Assembly: GCF_900130075.1 (NCBI RefSeq)
Contig: NZ_LT671418.1
Location: 1,984,001-2,048,000, forward strand
Source: Herminiimonas arsenitoxidans
Lineage (GTDB): Bacteria > Pseudomonadota > Gammaproteobacteria > Burkholderiales > Burkholderiaceae_D
Reading direction: 5' to 3'
Length of the DNA: 64,000 nt
Every line of letters begins with the position of its first letter. Positions within the stretch are counted from its first letter, which is position 1. A program made the position numbers and the translations under genes. This document shows positions 36,396 through 47,138 of this stretch, in pieces. The notes below the pieces were generated by a model, which saw nothing but the letters and a program-made list of their open reading frames with translations, had not been told where the DNA came from and ran no database searches.

Positions 36396-36475
36396 TTGAC
36401 CCCCGTCAGATTTTTACATCTGACATGAATGGGTTACTGCGATGCAACGCAATACCCCATTCATGTCAGTTCTGA
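36389..36475 (+). pseudogene. Possible relic of a ttuD 5' end
   Basis: The first seven codons here, coding MSIDPRQ, are the same as those of ttuD (39281 downward): 18 of 21 bases match and all three differences are synonymous. After that the frame diverges and stops after 28 codons. It may be a remnant of a duplicated ttuD copy, or chance. The stretch overlaps the thiC promoter on the other strand. Confidence 0.3.
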
Positions 36476-36502
36476 AAAATGGCAAACATGCCATCTTTCA
36501 GA
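36421..36502 (-). terminator. Hairpins downstream of pyk
   Basis: TCTGAAA-A-ATGGCA and TGCCAT-C-TTTCAGA (36471-36502) form a 13-bp stem with one mismatch, loop AACA. TGACATGAATGGG (36421-36433) and CCCATTCATGTCA (36456-36468) form a perfect 13-bp stem with a 22-base loop. They probably mark the 3' end of the gcl-to-pyk transcript, although no U run follows. Confidence 0.55.
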
Positions 36503-36521
36503 AACTGTATTACTTCAAATA

Positions 36522-37940
36522 TTACTTAACCGTTGCGATGTGCAACAGATTGGTCGTACCAGATTCGCCGAATGGTAAGCCAGCCGAGATAGCGATGTAA
36601 TCACCTTTCTTGGCAAAACCTTCATGCACGGCGGCCGCCACTGCTTCGCTGACCATGTCATCAACAGACTTAACATCCTTGCCGCCAACGATCGAGTGGA
36701 TACCCCAGACCCATGCCAAACGACGTGCGGTCTTCAGTTCTGGTGTGATGCTCAGGATCGACGTGGTCGGACGTACACGCGCAGCGCTCATGCTGGTGCT
36801 ACCAGATTTTGTGTATGTCACAGTAGCGACAGCTTTGATCGCAGCCGTGGTGTCACGCAAGGCGTTGCAGATTGCATCTTCCGCTGTTGGACGTGGTGTC
36901 ACTTGCTGTGCATCGAGCAGTGTGCGGTAGACCGGATCGCTTTCCACTTCTTTGATGATGCTGTCCATCATTTGAACAGCGCGAACAGGGTTCTTGCCGC
37001 TGGCCGATTCCGCGGACAACATCACGGCATCTGCGCCTTCGTAAATGGCGTTGGCAACGTCCGATGCTTCTGCACGGGTTGGCATAGGCGATTCGGTCAT
37101 CGATTCCAACATATGTGTTGCAACGATAGTTGGACGGCCGTATTTACGCGATACACGGATGATTTCTTTCTGAGCGCGCGGCACTTGCGAGATCGGCAGT
37201 TCAACACCCAGATCACCACGAGCAACCATGACGGAGTCAGAAGCTTTACAGATCGCATCGATGTCGAGCATTGCTGCTGGTTTTTCGATCTTCGATTGAA
37301 TCAGAGCGCGGTCGCCGATGATCTTGCGCGCGTCTTCGATATCGGAAACTTGTTGCACGAACGACAGAGCTACCCAGTCCACACCCAACGACAAGGCAAA
37401 TTCCAGATCAACCAGATCTTTCGGTGTCATTGCAGGGATAGGCAGAATTGCGTCTGGCACGTTGACGCCTTTGCGGTTCGAAATCTTGCCGCCTGTAGTC
37501 ACACGTGTGACGATGCGGTCACCCGAGTTGCTTTCGATCGAAACACGGATTTTGCCGTCATCGAACAACAGGTTTTGACCAGCTTTGACAACCGCGAACA
37601 GCTCAGGATGTGGCAGGTAAACGCGTGTTGCATCACCTGGAGTCTGATCGCGGTCGAGCACGAATTCCGAACCTTCAGTCAATACAGCGGAATCGCCATT
37701 GAAGGTACCCAGACGAATCTTCGGACCTTGCAGATCGCAGAGGATGGCAACTGGACGGCCGTATTTGGTTTCCAGGCTACGCACGATTTCGTGACGTGCG
37801 CGGTGATCTTCGTGCGAACCATGGCTGAAGTTGAAGCGGAACATGTCCACGCCAGCTTCAAACAATGCGCTGATGGTTTCCATATCACCACTTGCTGGGC
37901 CCAGGGTAGCAACGATTTTTGCTTTACGATTACGTCTCAT
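36522..37940 (-). CDS. pyk: Pyruvate kinase
   Basis: A 472-residue enzyme: phosphoenolpyruvate + ADP to pyruvate + ATP. It starts MRRNRKAKIVATLGPAS; other marks are FNFSHGSHEDH, CDLQGPKIRLG, the active-site MVARGDLGVELP and PTIVATHMLESM. It closes the run gcl-hyi-glxR-ttuD-pyk, 75 bp after ttuD. Since TtuD makes 2-phosphoglycerate, Pyk acts two steps downstream (after enolase), which explains the linkage. Confidence 0.96.
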   Translation of the reverse strand: MRRNRKAKIVATLGPASGDMETISALFEAGVDMFRFNFSHGSHEDHRARHEIVRSLETKYGRPVAILCDLQGPKIRLGTFNGDSAVLTEGSEFVLDRDQTPGDATRVYLPHPELFAVVKAGQNLLFDDGKIRVSIESNSGDRIVTRVTTGGKISNRKGVNVPDAILPIPAMTPKDLVDLEFALSLGVDWVALSFVQQVSDIEDARKIIGDRALIQSKIEKPAAMLDIDAICKASDSVMVARGDLGVELPISQVPRAQKEIIRVSRKYGRPTIVATHMLESMTESPMPTRAEASDVANAIYEGADAVMLSAESASGKNPVRAVQMMDSIIKEVESDPVYRTLLDAQQVTPRPTAEDAICNALRDTTAAIKAVATVTYTKSGSTSMSAARVRPTTSILSITPELKTARRLAWVWGIHSIVGGKDVKSVDDMVSEAVAAAVHEGFAKKGDYIAISAGLPFGESGTTNLLHIATVK

Positions 37941-38015
37941 GACAGATCTTCTTCTTAAATGAAAAATGAAAAATGAATTTCGCTGCGACTAGGAGCAGAC
38001 GCAGCGAACAATAAA

Positions 38016-39281
38016 TTACAAAATCAGGATTGCGCGGAAGTCGTTCACGTTGGTACGTGTCGGACCGCTGACGATCAGGTCACCGAGTGCGCTGAAGAAG
38101 CCATAGCCGTCGTTATTTTCCAGCATGGCTTTGGCGTTCAAGCCTTGCTCGGTAGCACGCGTCCATGAGTCAGGTTGATAGATGGCGCCGGCGTTATCTT
38201 CGGAGCCATCAATACCATCGGTATCACATGCCAATGCGTGAATACCAGCCGTACCCTGCAGGGACACTGCCAAGCTCAACAGGAACTCAGCATTGCGGCC
38301 ACCACGACCTTTACCGCGCACGGTGACGGTAGTTTCGCCGCCCGACAGGATGACGCATGGCTTGGCGAATGGCTGACCATACTTCGCAACCTGTTTTGCC
38401 AATGCAGCGTGCACCATGCCGACGTCGCGCGATTCGCCTTCGAGATCGTTGGACAAAATGTATGGTGTGATACCAAGCTCGCGTGCCTTGGCAGCCGCAG
38501 CTTCCAGCGCATGTTGCGCGGTTGCCATGACGTGATGTTCATTGCGTGCAAAACGTGCATCACCTGGTTTTGGTGTTTCGCCAGCGCCGGATTCCAGATG
38601 CTTCAAAATATTATCTGGAATTTCGATTTTGTATTTTTTCAGAATCGCGAGTGATTCTGCGCAGGTAGTTGGATCTGGCAGAGTTGGACCGCTAGCGATC
38701 ACACCAGGATCGTCGCCAGGTACGTCGGAGATCAACAATGTGATGACACGTGCAGGTGCACATGCCAAGGCCAAACGACCACCTTTGATTGCGGACAAAT
38801 GCTTGCGCACGCAATTCATTTCAGAAATCGTGGCACCGCTTTTCAGCAATGCTTTATTCAATGCTTGTTTTTGTTCCAGTGAGATGCCTTCACCCGGCAA
38901 ACTCAACAAGGCGGAGCCGCCGCCTGTGATCAGGCATAACACCAGATCATCTTCAGTCAAACCTTGGACCAGTTCCAGCATGCGACCTGCAGCTGCGCGG
39001 CCTGCTTCATCCGGGACCGGATGCGCGGCTTCCACAACTTCGATCTGTTTGCAGTCAGCGCCGTGACCATAACGCGTCACGATCAAGCCTTCCACTTTGC
39101 CTGGCCACGTATCTTCAACAACCTTGGCCATTGCGGCCGCACCTTTACCGGCACCGATCACCAGCGTACGACCTTTGGCAGATTGCTTGGGCAAATAGGC
39201 AGGCATACATTTCTGTGCGCTCACAGCCTCTACTGCGGTGGCATACAGGTCATTCAAAAACTGACGTGGGTCTATCGACAT
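38016..39281 (-). CDS. ttuD: Glycerate 2-kinase (TtuD/GckA, MOFRL family)
   Basis: A 421-residue kinase of the GckA/TtuD type that phosphorylates D-glycerate to 2-phosphoglycerate. GAGKGAAAMAKVVED is an early glycine-rich motif; LITGGGSALLSLPGEGISLEQK is the family signature; the C-terminal MOFRL domain contains LACDTDGIDGSEDNAGA. It was first described in tartrate utilisation as a hydroxypyruvate reductase. It lies between glxR and pyk, completing the glyoxylate-to-glycolysis route. Confidence 0.92.
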   Translation of the reverse strand: MSIDPRQFLNDLYATAVEAVSAQKCMPAYLPKQSAKGRTLVIGAGKGAAAMAKVVEDTWPGKVEGLIVTRYGHGADCKQIEVVEAAHPVPDEAGRAAAGRMLELVQGLTEDDLVLCLITGGGSALLSLPGEGISLEQKQALNKALLKSGATISEMNCVRKHLSAIKGGRLALACAPARVITLLISDVPGDDPGVIASGPTLPDPTTCAESLAILKKYKIEIPDNILKHLESGAGETPKPGDARFARNEHHVMATAQHALEAAAAKARELGITPYILSNDLEGESRDVGMVHAALAKQVAKYGQPFAKPCVILSGGETTVTVRGKGRGGRNAEFLLSLAVSLQGTAGIHALACDTDGIDGSEDNAGAIYQPDSWTRATEQGLNAKAMLENNDGYGFFSALGDLIVSGPTRTNVNDFRAILIL

Positions 39282-39366
39282 GGGCGAGATACTTTTTAAA
39301 AATTTGAATCAAACCGACATCGCACATCGATGCGATGTCGGCTGCAGTACAAACGTCGTTGACGAA

Positions 39367-40254
39367 TTACGCCTTAGCGATTTCGTGGTTCGACATGATT
39401 TCGATCGCGCGGCACAGTGCCGAGTGATCCAGACCGCTCATGCCGTTTGCTGCGCATGAATTCATCAGTTCTTGAGTTGCCGCAGTGTTAGGCAAGGAAA
39501 CGCCCATTGCTTTCGCACCTTGCAATGCCAGGTTCAAATCTTTCTGATGCAATTCGATACGGAAGCCTGGGTTGAAGGTACGTTTAACCATACGCTCGCC
39601 GTGTACTTCCAAGATACGGGAGTTAGCGAAACCACCCATCAATGCTTGACGAACTTTTGCAGGATCTGCACCAGCTTTCGAAGCGAACAACAGAGCTTCA
39701 GCAACAGCTTGGATGTTCAATGCAACGATGATTTGGTTAGCAACTTTGGTGGTTTGACCATCGCCGTTACCGCCAACCAGAGTGATGTTTTTGCCCATCA
39801 ATTCGAACAATGGCTTAACGGTTGCAAATGCTGCTTCCGAACCGCCGATCATGATGGTCAACGATGCTGCTTTAGCACCGACTTCGCCACCAGATACTGG
39901 TGCATCCAGGTATTCGCAACCCAGAGCGTTGATTTTTTTCGCGAATTCTTTAGTAGCGATAGGCGAGATCGAGCTCATGTCGACAACGATTTTGCCTTTC
40001 GACAAACCAGCTGCAACGCCGTTTTCGCTGAACAGAACTGCATCCACGTGCGGGGTATCCGGCACCATGGTGATGATGATGTCTGCATTTTTAGCGACTT
40101 CAGCACCCGATGCGCAAACAGTTGCGCCACCATCGACTAATTCTTGTGCTGGTGCTTTTTGATCATGCAAAAACAGTTGGTGACCACCCTTTTGCAGGTT
40201 CAGCGCCATTGGTGCGCCCATGATACCCAAACCAATAAATCCAACTTTTGCCAT
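39367..40254 (-). CDS. glxR: Tartronate semialdehyde reductase
   Basis: A 295-residue beta-hydroxyacid dehydrogenase. GFIGLGIMGAPMALNLQKGGH binds NAD(P)H, in part shown; DMSSISPIATKEFAKKI and DAPVSGGEVGAKAASLTIMIGG are substrate-binding blocks; the catalytic Lys lies in QTTKVANQII near residue 170. It reduces tartronate semialdehyde to D-glycerate. It lies between hyi and ttuD in the glycerate-pathway run. Confidence 0.94.
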   Translation of the reverse strand: MAKVGFIGLGIMGAPMALNLQKGGHQLFLHDQKAPAQELVDGGATVCASGAEVAKNADIIITMVPDTPHVDAVLFSENGVAAGLSKGKIVVDMSSISPIATKEFAKKINALGCEYLDAPVSGGEVGAKAASLTIMIGGSEAAFATVKPLFELMGKNITLVGGNGDGQTTKVANQIIVALNIQAVAEALLFASKAGADPAKVRQALMGGFANSRILEVHGERMVKRTFNPGFRIELHQKDLNLALQGAKAMGVSLPNTAATQELMNSCAANGMSGLDHSALCRAIEIMSNHEIAKA

Positions 40255-40365
40255 GACTGACTCCTGATTATTTAAGTGTATTAACTGCGGTGTATTAACT
40301 ACATACTCAGTAAAAATACTAAGCGGCCCGATGTCGGACCGCTCAGTATGCTTAGAGACGCTACA

Positions 40366-41145
40366 TTATAAGCCGTGCGCTGCGCGCCAGCCCAATCCTT
40401 CTACCGTACCAGCCTTAGGCTTGTACTCACAACCGATCCAACCTTTGTAACCGATTTCATCCAGGAACTTGAACAGGTAGGTGTAGTTGATTTCACCTGT
40501 ACCTGGTTCAAAACGGCCTGGATTATCTGCCAGTTGCAGATGAGGAATAACCGCGAGGTTGTTCTTCATCGTGTTCGCCAATTCACCTTCCATGCGTTGC
40601 ATGTGATAGATGTCGTATTGGAAGAACAAGTTGTCCGAACCGACTTTGGCAATGATGTCCAGAGTCTGTTTGGTACCGGTCAAGAAGAAGCCAGGGATAT
40701 CGAATGTGTTGATCGCTTCGATCAACAATGGGATACCTTCTGCTTTCAATTTAGCAGCTGCATATTTCAAGTTGGCAACCAGAGTTGCTTCTGCTTGTTC
40801 ATGCGTTACGCCAGCAGGCACGATACCGGACAGGATATTGACCTGTTTGGTGCCGAGCACTTTGACGTATTCAATTGCTTTGTCCACACCAGCTTTGAAT
40901 TCTTCTACACGATCTGGATGGCAAGCGATACCGCGCTCACCACCAGCCCAGTTACCGGCTGGCAGATTGTGCAAAACCATTTCCAGATTGTTCTCTTTCA
41001 ATTTCGCTGCGACATCAGCCGCAGGGAAATCGTATGGAAACAAGAATTCAACGCCTTTGAAGCCATTCTTTGCAGCTTGTTCAAAGCGGTCCATGAATGG
41101 AACCTCGTTGAACAGCATCGTCAGATTAGCAGCAAGTTTCGTCAT
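40366..41145 (-). CDS. hyi: Hydroxypyruvate isomerase
   Basis: A 259-residue TIM-barrel isomerase that interconverts hydroxypyruvate and tartronate semialdehyde. It starts MTKLAANLTMLFNEVPFMDRF; metal ligands lie in LIEAIN, QYDIYHMQRMEGEL and the C-terminal GCEYKPKAGTVEGLGW. It begins within a few bases of the gcl stop; I chose ATG 41145, which has AAGGGTG upstream, over a GTG three codons earlier. The length matches E. coli Hyi (258). Confidence 0.94.
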   Translation of the reverse strand: MTKLAANLTMLFNEVPFMDRFEQAAKNGFKGVEFLFPYDFPAADVAAKLKENNLEMVLHNLPAGNWAGGERGIACHPDRVEEFKAGVDKAIEYVKVLGTKQVNILSGIVPAGVTHEQAEATLVANLKYAAAKLKAEGIPLLIEAINTFDIPGFFLTGTKQTLDIIAKVGSDNLFFQYDIYHMQRMEGELANTMKNNLAVIPHLQLADNPGRFEPGTGEINYTYLFKFLDEIGYKGWIGCEYKPKAGTVEGLGWRAAHGL

Positions 41146-41146
41146 C

Positions 41147-42895
41147 TTAAGCACCCTTAACGTCGAGGATTTCTTCGAATTCGTTGATCGCGTTGATTTC
41201 TGTACCCATCGCGATATTGGTTACGCGCTCAAGGATGATTTCAACAACGACTGGTACTTTGAATTCTTTGATCCACTCTTGTGCTTTACGCAGCGCAGGT
41301 TGGATATCGTCTGGGTTGTAGACGCGAATTGCTTTACAGCCGAGGCCTTCAGTAACTTTAACGTGATCAACACCGTACGAAGCGTTTTCGGTCGAGTTGA
41401 TGTTGTCGAATGCCAGCGATACACAGTAGTCCATTGTGAACATACGTTGTGCTTGACGGATCAGGCCCAGGTACGAGTTGTTCACCAACACGTGGATGTA
41501 TGGCAAGTTGAATTGCGCGCCAGCTGCCAGTTCTTCGATCAAGAATTGGAAGTCGTAATCGCCTGTGATAGCAACGATTTCGCTGGTTGGATCGGCAGCC
41601 CGGACACCCAGAGCAGCTGGGATAGTCCAGCCCAATGGACCTGCTTGACCGCAGTTGATCCAGTTACGTTCTTTGTACACGTGCAGGAATTGACCCGCAG
41701 CGATTTGCGACAAACCGATGTTCGAAACATAGCGCGCTGTTTTACCGAACACTGTGTTCATTTCTTGGTAAACACGTTGTGGCTTGATAGGCGTTACGTC
41801 GAAATCTGTTTTACGCAACATCGTGCGTTTGCGTTCTTGGCACTCAGCCAACCATGCATCACGGTTTTTCAGTTTGCCGGCAGCTTTCAATTCTTTCGCT
41901 ACTTCGATCATCAATTTCAGTGCTGCGCCAGCGTCGGAAGTAATGCCGAGGTCTGGGCCAAACACGCGACCGATTTGTGTCGGTTCGATGTCGATGTGTA
42001 CGAATTTACGATCTTTGGTGAAAACGTCGATCGAACCGGTGAAACGGTTAGCCCAACGGTTACCGATACCGAATGCAAAGTCCGAAGCCAGCATCGTCGC
42101 GTTACCGTAACGGTGCGAAGTTTGCAGACCAACCATACCGACCATCAGTGGATGATCATCAGGTACTGTGCCCCAGCCCATCAGGGTTGGCACGACAGGA
42201 ACGTTAACCAATTCAGCGAATTCGAGCATCAACGGTGTGGCGTTTGCATTGATCACGCCGCCGCCGGAAATCAGCAATGGACGCTCTGCAGCGTTCAACA
42301 TGTTGATTGCAGCTTCGATTTGTTTACGGGTCGCTGCTGGTTTGTAGACTGGCAATGGCTCGTACAGATCTGGATCGAATTCGATTTCAGCAACTTGCAC
42401 GTCGAACGGCAAATCGATCAGCACTGGACCTGGGCGGCCCGAACGCATGATGTGGAAAGCTTGTTGGAACACTTGTGGAACCAATGCTGGTTCGCGAACC
42501 ATCACCGACCATTTGGTTACTGGCTTCGAGATCGTTTCGATATCAACAGCTTGGAAATCTTCTTTGTGCAAACGTGCACGTGGCGCTTGACCAGTGACAC
42601 ACAAGATTGGAATCGAATCAGCAATTGCCGAGTACAGACCGGTGATCATGTCTGTGCCGCCAGGACCCGAGGTCGCGAGAGCAACACCGATATTGCCGGT
42701 TTTGGCGCGGGTGTAACCCTCAGCCATGTGGGTCGCGCCTTCTACGTGGCGTGCCAGAATGTGCTTGATCGTGCCTTGCTTTTGCATTGCGGAGTAAAAC
42801 GGATTGATCGCTGCGCCTGGTACGCCGAACGCCTGATCAATACCCTCTTTTTGCATTACCCAAACTGCTGCTTGGGCTGCTGTCATCTTTGCCAT
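41147..42895 (-). CDS. gcl: Glyoxylate carboligase
   Basis: A 582-residue TPP enzyme that joins two glyoxylates to tartronate semialdehyde and CO2. Val 51 (ILARHVEGA) takes the place of the usual catalytic Glu, the hallmark of Gcl. [33 protein letters not shown] and the TPP motif [18 protein letters not shown]...NN are present. Similarity to E. coli Gcl is very high, though the C-terminus is about 10 residues shorter. It is the first gene of gcl-hyi-glxR-ttuD-pyk and is divergent from a LysR regulator. Confidence 0.97.
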   Translation of the reverse strand: MAKMTAAQAAVWVMQKEGIDQAFGVPGAAINPFYSAMQKQGTIKHILARHVEGATHMAEGYTRAKTGNIGVALATSGPGGTDMITGLYSAIADSIPILCVTGQAPRARLHKEDFQAVDIETISKPVTKWSVMVREPALVPQVFQQAFHIMRSGRPGPVLIDLPFDVQVAEIEFDPDLYEPLPVYKPAATRKQIEAAINMLNAAERPLLISGGGVINANATPLMLEFAELVNVPVVPTLMGWGTVPDDHPLMVGMVGLQTSHRYGNATMLASDFAFGIGNRWANRFTGSIDVFTKDRKFVHIDIEPTQIGRVFGPDLGITSDAGAALKLMIEVAKELKAAGKLKNRDAWLAECQERKRTMLRKTDFDVTPIKPQRVYQEMNTVFGKTARYVSNIGLSQIAAGQFLHVYKERNWINCGQAGPLGWTIPAALGVRAADPTSEIVAITGDYDFQFLIEELAAGAQFNLPYIHVLVNNSYLGLIRQAQRMFTMDYCVSLAFDNINSTENASYGVDHVKVTEGLGCKAIRVYNPDDIQPALRKAQEWIKEFKVPVVVEIILERVTNIAMGTEINAINEFEEILDVKGA

Positions 42896-42936
42896 TACAT
42901 ATCTCCATTGAAATGAAATTTTCCTAGCATCTATAG

Positions 42937-42956
42937 TAATTCTTATGCATTACTTT
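42937..42956. promoter_or_regulatory. Candidate LysR operator between gcl and its regulator
   Basis: AGTAAT-N8-ATTACT is a perfect inverted repeat containing a T-N11-A core (T42942, A42954), the general LysR site form. It lies 45-65 bp upstream of the regulator and 42-61 bp upstream of gcl. Confidence 0.6.
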
Positions 42957-43001
42957 TAGAATAGGACAATTAATTAACCAATTAAATACTTCAGGTATCG
43001 A

Positions 43002-43907
43002 ATGGATAAGCTCAAACAGATCGAAGCATTTGTGATGGCGGTCGAGCATAGCAGCTTTGCGGCAGCAGCATTAGCCCTACAGGTAACACCCGTTATGGTC
43101 GGGCGCCGCATCGATACTCTGGAGAAACGCCTGGGCGTACGCCTGCTACATCGCTCCACCCGTCGACTCGCCCTCACGGAAGAAGGTTCCGTCTATCTGG
43201 AACACTGCCGCAAAATGCTGGGCGAACTGGATCAGGCTGAAAGTGCACTCTCGGCGGGCCATAACAAGGTCACCGGCCATTTGATCGTTTCCGCCCCTGC
43301 CTCATTCGGCCGCCAGCATGTCGCGCCTTATGCACAGGAATTCCTGGAGCAGCACCCTGGCCTCAAGATGTCATTCAACCTGACTGATCGCGTTGTGGAT
43401 TTGGTGCAGGAAGGTTACGACATGGGCATACGCATAGGCGGAAACATCGACCCCAACTTCGTGGCAATTAAACTTGCCGCCAATAAACGGGTCGTGTGTG
43501 GTACCAAGGAATACTTCAAGAAACACGGCAAACCAAAGACACTAGACGATCTTGCTAATCATAATTGCCTCTCCTTTAATCTTCAAGGTGGACAACAACG
43601 CGGCTGGTATTTTAATTACCGTGGAAAAACCGTCTCTGTGCGCGCCCAGGGCAGCCTGGACTGCAATGATGGTGAATTGCTGCACCGCTGGATGACCGAG
43701 GGTCTGGGCATCGCCTGGCGCTCCGTATGGGAAATCCAGAGCCAGCTAGAGAGCGGCCTACTGGAAACCGTACTGGATGATTATGCGATCCCCGAATACG
43801 ACATCATGGCGGTGTATCCGCAACAGAGAAACGTCCCGGCCAAAGTGCGTCTATTCATCTCGCACTTAAAAATGATGTATAGCCAGCCTGGCTATTGGAG
43901 CAGGTAA
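43002..43907 (+). CDS. LysR-family regulator of the glycerate pathway
   Basis: A 301-residue LysR protein. The HTH lies in KQIEAFVMAVEHSSFAAAALALQVTPVMVGRRID and the effector domain carries HLIVSAPASFGRQHVAPYAQEFLEQHP, a common LTTR subgroup. It is divergent from gcl with a 106-bp gap that holds an LTTR-type inverted repeat. It probably activates gcl-hyi-glxR-ttuD-pyk in response to glyoxylate or a later intermediate; the inducer is inferred. Confidence 0.9.
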   Translation: MDKLKQIEAFVMAVEHSSFAAAALALQVTPVMVGRRIDTLEKRLGVRLLHRSTRRLALTEEGSVYLEHCRKMLGELDQAESALSAGHNKVTGHLIVSAPASFGRQHVAPYAQEFLEQHPGLKMSFNLTDRVVDLVQEGYDMGIRIGGNIDPNFVAIKLAANKRVVCGTKEYFKKHGKPKTLDDLANHNCLSFNLQGGQQRGWYFNYRGKTVSVRAQGSLDCNDGELLHRWMTEGLGIAWRSVWEIQSQLESGLLETVLDDYAIPEYDIMAVYPQQRNVPAKVRLFISHLKMMYSQPGYWSR

Positions 43908-43949
43908 GCACTAACTTTTCGTTTGCTTCACCATAGCTCGCCTCCCAAT

Positions 43950-43977
43950 AAAAAAGCCCGCATCAGCGGGCTTTTTT
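43950..43977. terminator. Bidirectional intrinsic terminator
   Basis: AAAAAAGCCCGC and GCGGGCTTTTTT pair around ATCA. It ends the LysR gene on the plus strand and pntB on the minus strand. Confidence 0.92.
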
Positions 43978-43994
43978 ATTGAAACATGTTTGTA

Positions 43995-45407
43995 TTAGCT
44001 TCTGGACTCGAGAGTCGTCAAAACTTCATCCAACATCTTCTTCGCATCGCCAAACAACATACGGTTGTTTTCTTTGTAGAACAGCGGATTGTCGACACCG
44101 GCGTAACCGGAAGCCATCGAACGCTTCATGACGATCGAAGTTTCTGCCTTCCAGACCTCGAGCACTGGCATACCAGCGATCGGGCTGTCCGGATCTTCTT
44201 GCGCATCCGGGTTCACGATGTCATTCGCACCGATCACCATGACTACGTCGGTATCCGGGAAGTCTTCGTTGATCTCGTCCATTTCCATCACGATGTCGTA
44301 AGGCACTTTGGCTTCAGCCAGCAACACGTTCATGTGGCCAGGCATACGACCTGCAACAGGGTGGATCGCGAAACGAACCTTGGTACCTTTGGCACGCAAG
44401 AACTTGGTGATGTCATTCACCGTGTGCTGAGCTTGTGCCACTGCCATGCCGTAACCCGGCACGATAACAACGCTTTTTGCTTCACGCAGCAATTCTGCGG
44501 TTTCTTGTGCAGAAACAGGAGTCGCTTCACCAGTCTGTTCTTTAACAGCGCCGCCTGCTTTCGGTGCACCACCGCCAAAACCACCGGCGATCACGCTGAA
44601 GAAATTGCGGTTCATCGCCTGGCACATGATGTACGACAGAATCGCACCTGAGGAACCAACCAACGCACCAGTCACGATCAGCAAATCATTGCCGAGCATG
44701 AAACCGGTAGCCGAAGCAGCCCAACCAGAGTAGCTGTTCAACATCGATACGACGACCGGCATATCAGCACCACCGATAGCCATCACCATATGAATACCAA
44801 ACAGCAAGGCAATCGCAGTCATGATGATCAGTGGAGTCATGCCACTGGCTACGTCTGGTGCATTAACGAATTCACGGCCAAACCAGATCACGAGCACCAA
44901 ACCAATCAGGTTGATGAAGTGACGCGCTGGCAACAGCAATGGTTTGCCGCCGATTTTGCCGTTCAGTTTGCCGAACGCAATCAAGGAACCAGAGAAGGTC
45001 ACTGCGCCGATAAAGATACCGACATAGATCTCAACTTGATGAATAGCCTTTTCAGCGCCTTCCAGATGGATAGACGGATCGATATAGCTGGCAAAACCAA
45101 CCAGGGCTGCGGCCAGACCGACGAAGCTGTGCATCAATGCGACCAGCTCCGGCATTTCGGTCATTTTGACCTTCTTGGCGGCGTACAGACCGATTGAACC
45201 ACCGACGACGAGCGCAGCGATGATCCATGCGTAACCTTCAGGTGTTACACGTGGCCCAATGATGGTAGCGAGCACAGCAATGCCCATGCCGATCATGCCG
45301 TACAGGTTACCGCGACGCGAAGTTTCTGGATGCGACAAGCCACCCAGGCTGAGGATAAAAAGAATGGTTGCTCCGATGTAGGAGACAGTAGCCAAATTTG
45401 CAGACAT
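43995..45407 (-). CDS. pntB: NAD(P) transhydrogenase beta subunit
   Basis: A 470-residue inner-membrane subunit. The first half is strongly hydrophobic (about eight to nine helices); the second half is the cytosolic NADP-binding domain with [19 protein letters not shown] and [18 protein letters not shown]. It couples proton entry to hydride transfer from NADH to NADP+. The ATG at 45407 has TAAGGAGA upstream; the longer frame lacks this. It follows pntA by 10 bp. NADPH from PntAB would suit oxalyl-CoA and tartronate semialdehyde reduction. Confidence 0.95.
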   Translation of the reverse strand: MSANLATVSYIGATILFILSLGGLSHPETSRRGNLYGMIGMGIAVLATIIGPRVTPEGYAWIIAALVVGGSIGLYAAKKVKMTEMPELVALMHSFVGLAAALVGFASYIDPSIHLEGAEKAIHQVEIYVGIFIGAVTFSGSLIAFGKLNGKIGGKPLLLPARHFINLIGLVLVIWFGREFVNAPDVASGMTPLIIMTAIALLFGIHMVMAIGGADMPVVVSMLNSYSGWAASATGFMLGNDLLIVTGALVGSSGAILSYIMCQAMNRNFFSVIAGGFGGGAPKAGGAVKEQTGEATPVSAQETAELLREAKSVVIVPGYGMAVAQAQHTVNDITKFLRAKGTKVRFAIHPVAGRMPGHMNVLLAEAKVPYDIVMEMDEINEDFPDTDVVMVIGANDIVNPDAQEDPDSPIAGMPVLEVWKAETSIVMKRSMASGYAGVDNPLFYKENNRMLFGDAKKMLDEVLTTLESRS

Positions 45408-45417
45408 TGTGGTCTCC

Positions 45418-47016
45418 TTAATTCTTACGGAACATATCAAGCATGCGACGGGTGACAGCAAAGCCACCGAACATGTTGATTGCGGTCAAAGCGATGCCAG
45501 CAGCAGCGAGACACTTGATCAGCAGCTCGGGACGTGCCATACCATCAGCCAGCGGAGGAGCGACCTGCACCAACGCACCGATCACGATGATCGACGAGAT
45601 GGAATTGGTAACGCTCATCAGAGGCGTATGCAATGCCGGAGTAACATTCCAGACCACCATGTAACCAATAAAGCAACCCAGTACAAACACGGTCAAATGA
45701 CCAAGGAAAGCCGTTGGCGCACCATAGCCAATCAAACCAAACAACAGAATAGCGAACGCAAACATGGTCGCGACGCGAGTTGGCGACGACACTTTGGTGC
45801 TAGGACCATGACCATGTGATGGCGTTGGAGCTACAGCTGGCTTGGCAGCCGGAGCAGCCACTTGTTTCAGCGGTGGAGGCGGCCAGGTGATATTGCCGTC
45901 CTTGATGACGGTCAGTCCACGAATGGCTTCGTCTTCCATATTGACGTTGATGATGCCGTCAGTCGTCTTTTTACCTTCAGCGTCCTTGCACAGCTCTTCG
46001 GTCAGGCGCAGCAGGTTAGTTGAGTACAGCGTACTGGCCTGCTTAGGCAAACGGCTCGGCAAGTCTGTGTAACCAACAATGGTCACGCCATGTTTTACTA
46101 CAACCTTGCCGGGTTCTGTCAGTTCGCAGTTACCACCCTGCTCGGCCGCCATATCGACGATCACGCTGCCGGGTTTCATGGACTGAACCATTTCGGCGGT
46201 GATCAGTTTCGGAGCCGGTTTGCCAGGGATCAGCGCGGTGGTGATGATGATGTCGCATTCCTTGGCCTGCTGGGCGTACATCTCACGCTGCGCAGCCTGG
46301 AAACCTTCGGACATGACTTTGGCATAGCCGCCGCCGCCCGAACCTTCTTCGTCATAATCGACCTTCACGAATTCGCCGCCCAGCGATACAACTTGATCGG
46401 CCACTTCGGCACGGGTATCGTTGGCGCGCACGATGGCGCCTAGGCTGGCAGCCGTACCGATCGCAGCCAAACCGGCCACGCCAGCGCCTGCGATAAACAC
46501 TTTAGCCGGAGGAACCTTGCCTGCAGCCGTGATCTGGCCGTTGAAGAAACGACCGAAGGCATTGGCAGCCTCGATGACGGCGCGATAGCCACTGACACCG
46601 GCGGTGGAGGTCAAAGCATCCATCTTCTGCGCGCGCGACAGCGTGCGTGGCAGCGAGTCCATAGCCAAAACGGTGACGCGCTTGGCGGCAAGCTGCTGCA
46701 TCAATTCAGGATTCTGTGCCGGCCAGATGAAGCCGATCAGGGTGCTACCTTCGCGAATCAGAGCGACTTCCTCGGCACTTGGAGCGCGCACCTTGAAGAC
46801 GATATCGGAACCGGACCACAAGTTGGCAGCGCCTTGCACGATTTGTGCACCGGCAGCGCGGTAAGTATCGTCGCTGAAGTTGGCGTCGTCACCGGCGCCA
46901 GATTCTACGTTAACGGAAAAGCCGAGTTTGATCAGCTTTTCAACGACTTCTGGCACAGTGGCCACCCGTTTTTCCCCGGGGAATGACTCCCGTGGCACTC
47001 CTATAACTAAAGACAT
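45418..47016 (-). CDS. pntA: NAD(P) transhydrogenase alpha subunit
   Basis: A 532-residue subunit. Residues 1 to about 380 form the NAD-binding alanine-dehydrogenase-like domain ([44 protein letters not shown]). A Pro/Ala-rich linker follows, then a membrane part of about four helices (from [14 protein letters not shown] onward). It is thus the single-chain E. coli-type alpha subunit rather than the split PntAa/PntAb. I chose the ATG at 47016 ([10 protein letters not shown]) with GAGAGAT upstream, four codons inside the longest frame. Confidence 0.94.
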   Translation of the reverse strand: MSLVIGVPRESFPGEKRVATVPEVVEKLIKLGFSVNVESGAGDDANFSDDTYRAAGAQIVQGAANLWSGSDIVFKVRAPSAEEVALIREGSTLIGFIWPAQNPELMQQLAAKRVTVLAMDSLPRTLSRAQKMDALTSTAGVSGYRAVIEAANAFGRFFNGQITAAGKVPPAKVFIAGAGVAGLAAIGTAASLGAIVRANDTRAEVADQVVSLGGEFVKVDYDEEGSGGGGYAKVMSEGFQAAQREMYAQQAKECDIIITTALIPGKPAPKLITAEMVQSMKPGSVIVDMAAEQGGNCELTEPGKVVVKHGVTIVGYTDLPSRLPKQASTLYSTNLLRLTEELCKDAEGKKTTDGIINVNMEDEAIRGLTVIKDGNITWPPPPLKQVAAPAAKPAVAPTPSHGHGPSTKVSSPTRVATMFAFAILLFGLIGYGAPTAFLGHLTVFVLGCFIGYMVVWNVTPALHTPLMSVTNSISSIIVIGALVQVAPPLADGMARPELLIKCLAAAGIALTAINMFGGFAVTRRMLDMFRKN

Positions 47017-47074
47017 GACATCTCTCATAGTTTGTTTAAATTCTGTTTGATCGCCGCGACTGGCAAACGGATAA

Positions 47075-47115
47075 AAACCCGGCTCAAGCAGCCCTAAAAC
47101 GGCGCGACCGGGTTT
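47075..47115 (-). terminator. Weak hairpin between panD and pntA
   Basis: AAACCCGG (47075-47082) and CCGGGTTT (47108-47115) form an 8-bp stem with a 25-base loop. It lies downstream of panD on the minus strand, before pntA, and may be its terminator. Confidence 0.5.
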
Positions 47116-47138
47116 CTAATTACTACGACTGCCTATCG

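Noticed and set aside
40610..42916. A 768-codon open frame on the plus strand opposite hyi and gcl
   Set aside because: It is antisense to two clear enzymes, has a composition rich in Cys, Phe, Trp and Gln that is typical of shadow frames, and shows no domain.
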